From: JAUIKM01 sp964445695
Lineage (GTDB): Bacteria; Bacteroidota; Ignavibacteria; Kapaibacteriales; UBA7675
NCBI GenBank assembly: GCA_964445695.1
Contig: CAYULF010000017.1
Location: forward strand, 1-64,000
Reading direction: 5' to 3'
DNA length: 64,000 bases
Position 1 is the first letter of the stretch. Each line of letters opens with the position of its first letter. The position numbers were made by a program, and so were the translations under genes. Under the pieces are notes generated by a model. It did not search any database. It worked only from the letters and a program-made list of their open reading frames with translations, and was not told the origin of the DNA. Positions 60,939 through 64,000 of this stretch are shown one piece after another.

Positions 60939-63632
60939 TCAGCCTCTCAACCTCCGTGCCATTGCGGCTCCTTCGCGTTCGCGGCGCTGACGGCGGACAA
61001 AAATGACGACGCCGATAACCAGAACGGGAATGGGAGGAATCAAAATGGCGATGTATTTGATGATATTAATAATGTCCAGGATCTGACTTTCCATGTCTTC
61101 CTTGGCTTCCGCGATCGTCGCTTCCTTTTCCTGATCGATGCGCTCTTTGGCGACTTCGAACTTGCGGTTTTCGACTTCCTGGATGTTGCGCGCCATAATC
61201 TGTTTGGCTTGTTCATCCAGGTCGGAGCGCGTGCGCACTTCGTCGATTTTGCGATCCAGTTCGGCCTGCGCCTGATTCAGTTTCGTCTGGGCGGCCGCTT
61301 CGGCTTCGCGTTCGCGTTCGATGCTGGCTTCGACGAAGTCGGACTTCTGATTTTCGACCAGTTCCAGGGTGCGGTGTTTAACCCGCTTTTTGCGCAGATC
61401 GATAAAGGAGTCGTCGCCCATAACCAGGTCGACGCAGTTCAGGAAGAAGGTCACGTTGTCGAAGTTAAGTCCTTCGATGCCCATGCGACGCAGGCGGAAG
61501 AGCTGTTCCGACACAAAGTCGATATCGCTGATCACCACCAGGTTCATACCGGGATCGGCTGCGGAAGCGGCTTCGTCTTCGTCAGAATCTTCGTCACCCG
61601 CGGCGGCTTTACCGGAAGTAACATGCGCCGCGACGGTAAATGCCGTGCCGGTCGGATTGTTATGCGGCAGATTAGGATTGATCTGCGAACCAAAGAAGGT
61701 ACGCATCATCACCTGGTTGTAGTTGTGCGCGCCCGACGTATACCCCGTCTCCAGCAGCGGCTGGAAATTGAAGCTCGAACCCGGCGACGGGAAAATCGAG
61801 CCGGGATATAACAGGACGAGTTCCTGCAGGCCGGAGCTGGCCACGCTGGCCGGGCTGACGGAATTGTCGTTGCCGCTGCCGGGACCAATGAAGACAAATT
61901 CGGCCGGCACATTCTGCAACTGCGGATGCGGGTTGTAGGTGTCCCAGATAATCTGGCCGCTGTTCCAGCTGACGCCGAGCGAGTTCAGCATTGTCTGGAT
62001 GTCGCCTTTAGGCGTCGGCGGCGGTCCCTGACGCTGCTGAAAAGGATTTTGCTGGCCGCCGGGTTGTTCGAGCGGAGCAAGCGCGGGGTTTACGAGCGGC
62101 AGCGGATCAACCAGCAGGACGGCCGGATTGCCCTGCTCGATGTAGGCTTTCACGTTGTCGATGGCCGGCTGGCCGAGCGATGACGGCAGTACCGCCAGCA
62201 GTCCGTCCAGATCTTCAGTAATCGGATTGGCCGGGTCGATTTCAACAACGTCGTATTGTTTGCGCAGTTCTTCCACCATTTCCCACGGCGGGGTGCTCGT
62301 CATGGCCTGGAAATCAAAACCGCCGAACACTTTGGCCTCGGTTTTGACCACGCCGAGTTTCTTGCGCTGGGTGCGCGCCACGACGCGGATGCTGCGCGCC
62401 AGTTCGTATTCGACCGGCAGGCCGCGATCAAAAAACGGCACCACCTCTTCTTCAGCGCCACAGGTGTATGCCAGGCCGAGGAAGACCTGCATGGAACCGG
62501 CACGCGCGTTGCTGGGGTCGCTGATTTCGCGCGGCAGGATGTTAAACTTCTCACGCGCCTCGCGGGCTTCCTCGGTGTAGGGCTCGGTGTCGTACACGAC
62601 GACTTGAACCTTGCCGCCGGCTTCGGCGTCGATTTCGCGCAGGAAGCTGATGAGATTCTCACGCGTCTGCACAAACTCGGCGGGCACCTGCGGGCTGACA
62701 AAAGCCTGCACAAAAACGGGCCGGTCCGAGTCGAGCTGATCTATGAGCGAATATGTCTGATCCGACAGCGAATGCAGACCTTCGGCAGTCACGTCCAGGC
62801 GCATGCCCGCACGGCCGACAATGGTCGTAAGACAGACCAGAGCAAGCGCGATGGCCGCCGAACGGACGATGTAGTGCAGCAGCATGCCCGATCCCTCTTT
62901 TTTAGCCTGCCAGTGACGACGGCCGAGAATCGCGACATTCAAATACAAAAACAGCGCCGCAACGAGCAGGAAGTACAGCAGCCCGGAGAATGTGACTACG
63001 CCGCGCGCAAAGTCCTGAAAATGACTGACCAGACCCACTTCGTAGAGCAGACGCTCCGTGTCCGGTCCAAAGACGCCGAAGATTTCCGGCAGAAACATCA
63101 GGATGGCCGTAAAGACCGAACCCAGAATGAATGCCACCGTCGAGTTGGGCGTCAGCAGCGAGGCGAGCATGCCGACGGCGATGAGCGCACCGCCAAACAA
63201 CCAGTAGCCCATGTAGTTGGCCAGCATCAAACCCAGGTCGGGTGCGCCGAGCCAGAAGAGCACCACGACGTGACTGAGCGACAGTACAATCGAGGCGGTG
63301 TAAATTCCGAGCGCGGCCAGATATTTGCCGAGCGTGACTTCAAAATCGGTGGCGGGTAGAGTCAGCAGCAGCTCGTCGGTGCCGCCGTTGATCTCGTCCG
63401 ACCAGATCCCCATTGACAACGCGGGGACAAACAAAATGAGCAGGTAAGGGAACCAGGCATTGAGCTGGTTGAGGTTCGCGAGATTCTCGCGAAAGAAGTC
63501 GGCCTGCCAGAACGCGCCGATCGCGCTGATAAAAATGAAGAGCGTAATAAAGACGTAGCCCGTCGGGCTGGTAAAGTAGCGCGAGATATCGCGCCGAAAT
63601 ATTGCGTTGACGATTGTCCAGTTCAGTTTCAT
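60939..63632 (-). CDS. GldF-GldG fused ABC transporter protein
   Basis: This 897-aa protein joins a GldF-type permease and a GldG-type domain. Residues about 1-245 hold six hydrophobic helices (ABC-2 permease, start FRRDISRYFTSPTGYVFIT). Residues about 255-275 are a further helix. GMRLDVTAEGLHSLSDQTY is the GldG hallmark. A large extracytoplasmic GldG/IFT52-like region follows, with a charged coiled coil at about 770-860 and a terminal helix plus basic end. GldA-GldF-GldG is essential for gliding in Flavobacterium, but similar operons occur in non-gliding bacteria. The overlap with the ATPase stop (ATGA) implies one operon. Confidence 0.88.
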   Translation of the reverse strand: MKLNWTIVNAIFRRDISRYFTSPTGYVFITLFIFISAIGAFWQADFFRENLANLNQLNAWFPYLLILFVPALSMGIWSDEINGGTDELLLTLPATDFEVTLGKYLAALGIYTASIVLSLSHVVVLFWLGAPDLGLMLANYMGYWLFGGALIAVGMLASLLTPNSTVAFILGSVFTAILMFLPEIFGVFGPDTERLLYEVGLVSHFQDFARGVVTFSGLLYFLLVAALFLYLNVAILGRRHWQAKKEGSGMLLHYIVRSAAIALALVCLTTIVGRAGMRLDVTAEGLHSLSDQTYSLIDQLDSDRPVFVQAFVSPQVPAEFVQTRENLISFLREIDAEAGGKVQVVVYDTEPYTEEAREAREKFNILPREISDPSNARAGSMQVFLGLAYTCGAEEEVVPFFDRGLPVEYELARSIRVVARTQRKKLGVVKTEAKVFGGFDFQAMTSTPPWEMVEELRKQYDVVEIDPANPITEDLDGLLAVLPSSLGQPAIDNVKAYIEQGNPAVLLVDPLPLVNPALAPLEQPGGQQNPFQQRQGPPPTPKGDIQTMLNSLGVSWNSGQIIWDTYNPHPQLQNVPAEFVFIGPGSGNDNSVSPASVASSGLQELVLLYPGSIFPSPGSSFNFQPLLETGYTSGAHNYNQVMMRTFFGSQINPNLPHNNPTGTAFTVAAHVTSGKAAAGDEDSDEDEAASAADPGMNLVVISDIDFVSEQLFRLRRMGIEGLNFDNVTFFLNCVDLVMGDDSFIDLRKKRVKHRTLELVENQKSDFVEASIEREREAEAAAQTKLNQAQAELDRKIDEVRTRSDLDEQAKQIMARNIQEVENRKFEVAKERIDQEKEATIAEAKEDMESQILDIINIIKYIAILIPPIPVLVIGVVIFVRRQRREREGAAMARRLRG

Positions 63633-64000
63633 GATGCTGCGCCCTCCCTGCTGTCGTCGTCGGAATCGCCTTGCTGCTCGTCCGATTTGGGTGCGTACTC
63701 GGCGTGGGCGGCGGCAGATTGCGCCTCGGCCCTGGCGGCGACGCTGCGTCCGTGATCGGTCAGTTCGTAAAATGATTCTTCGAGCGAACCCTTGCGACGC
63801 AGGTCGTCGACTTTTCCGTCGAACACAAGATGGCCGGCGTGTACAAAAATGACGCGTTCGGCCACGGCGTCGACTTCCTGCAGGATGTGGGTCGAGAGCA
63901 AAATCGTTTTGGTTTTACCGAGTTCGGATATGTTTTTACGGAAGTCGCGGATCTGATTTGGATCCAGACCGCTGGTGGGTTCGTCCATGATCAGGACGTC
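63629..64000 (-). CDS. ABC transporter ATP-binding protein (GldA-like), C-terminal part
   Basis: The gene runs off the right edge. The visible 124 codons hold the end of Walker B (DVLIMDEPTSGLDP), the D-loop and the switch histidine LLSTHILQEVD. A C-terminal regulatory tail follows, with Ala/Glu/Asp-rich residues (KSDEQQGDSDDDSREGAAS). It is the ATPase partner of the GldFG fusion, with which it overlaps by 4 bp. The Walker A and signature motifs lie outside the window. Confidence 0.9.
   Translation of the reverse strand, partial: DVLIMDEPTSGLDPNQIRDFRKNISELGKTKTILLSTHILQEVDAVAERVIFVHAGHLVFDGKVDDLRRKGSLEESFYELTDHGRSVAARAEAQSAAAHAEYAPKSDEQQGDSDDDSREGAAS

Overview
The window comes from a GC-rich (roughly 57% by eye) member of the Bacteroidota/FCB group. 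The markers are two secreted proteins with type IX secretion (T9SS) C-terminal sorting domains, a PD40-repeat/OmpA-like lipoprotein resembling T9SS PorE, a GldF-GldG-type ABC system, bacillithiol synthase BshC, a lone receiver protein, many Cys-lipoproteins, and promoters that fit the Bacteroidota -7 consensus TAnnTTTG. Gut Bacteroides is unlikely given the GC content and the presence of thyX and hpd. A deep-branching or environmental lineage (Rhodothermota- or Kapabacteria-like) fits better, but I cannot place it from this sequence alone. No rRNA, tRNA, IS element, prophage or CRISPR array is visible. Most of the window is an ordinary chromosomal core.

Layout. 0-7 kb: rsmI (with unusual tails), a PLP-homeostasis protein, purine nucleoside phosphorylase, a propeller lipoprotein, pta and an lpxH-like gene. 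7-14.6 kb: a minus-strand block with pcrA, dapB, an FtsE-like ATPase, acs, an acyl-CoA thioesterase and bamD. 14.8-18.2 kb: thyX, pdxH, then rpsR, rpmE and an overlapping 59-aa gene. 18.3-24.1 kb: glutamate dehydrogenase, 4-hydroxyphenylpyruvate dioxygenase, an aromatic/histidinol-phosphate aminotransferase and the PorE-like lipoprotein. 24.2-32.5 kb: asparaginase, alr, manC, purH, folC and redox proteins. 32.6-40 kb: envelope proteins, a C25-like T9SS cargo, a CNNM/CBS protein and a response regulator. 40-47.6 kb: bshC and two paralogous GT-C membrane glycosyltransferases around ligA. 47.8-53.5 kb: a T9SS cargo divergent from a sigma / anti-sigma-barrel / lipoprotein / lipoprotein operon. 53.6-59.3 kb: a small-protein cluster, an ArsR-SRPBCC pair, and a RadC-like/TPR operon. 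59.6-64 kb: an ABC ATPase, a GldF-GldG fusion and a DUF4340 protein, cut by the right edge.

Most interesting locus: 50328-53492. An ECF sigma factor is followed by one polypeptide that combines an anti-sigma-like N-terminus, one inner-membrane helix, a periplasmic linker and a C-terminal segment that reads as an eight-stranded outer-membrane beta-barrel, then by two lipoproteins. This is the architecture reported for dual-membrane-spanning anti-sigma factors in Bacteroides thetaiotaomicron. The two lipoproteins suggest an outer-membrane sensing module. A second, whole-window signal is a strong excess of the heptamer GTTTAAC: about 40 copies on either strand by hand count, against about 5 expected from composition, in several reading frames and equally on both strands.
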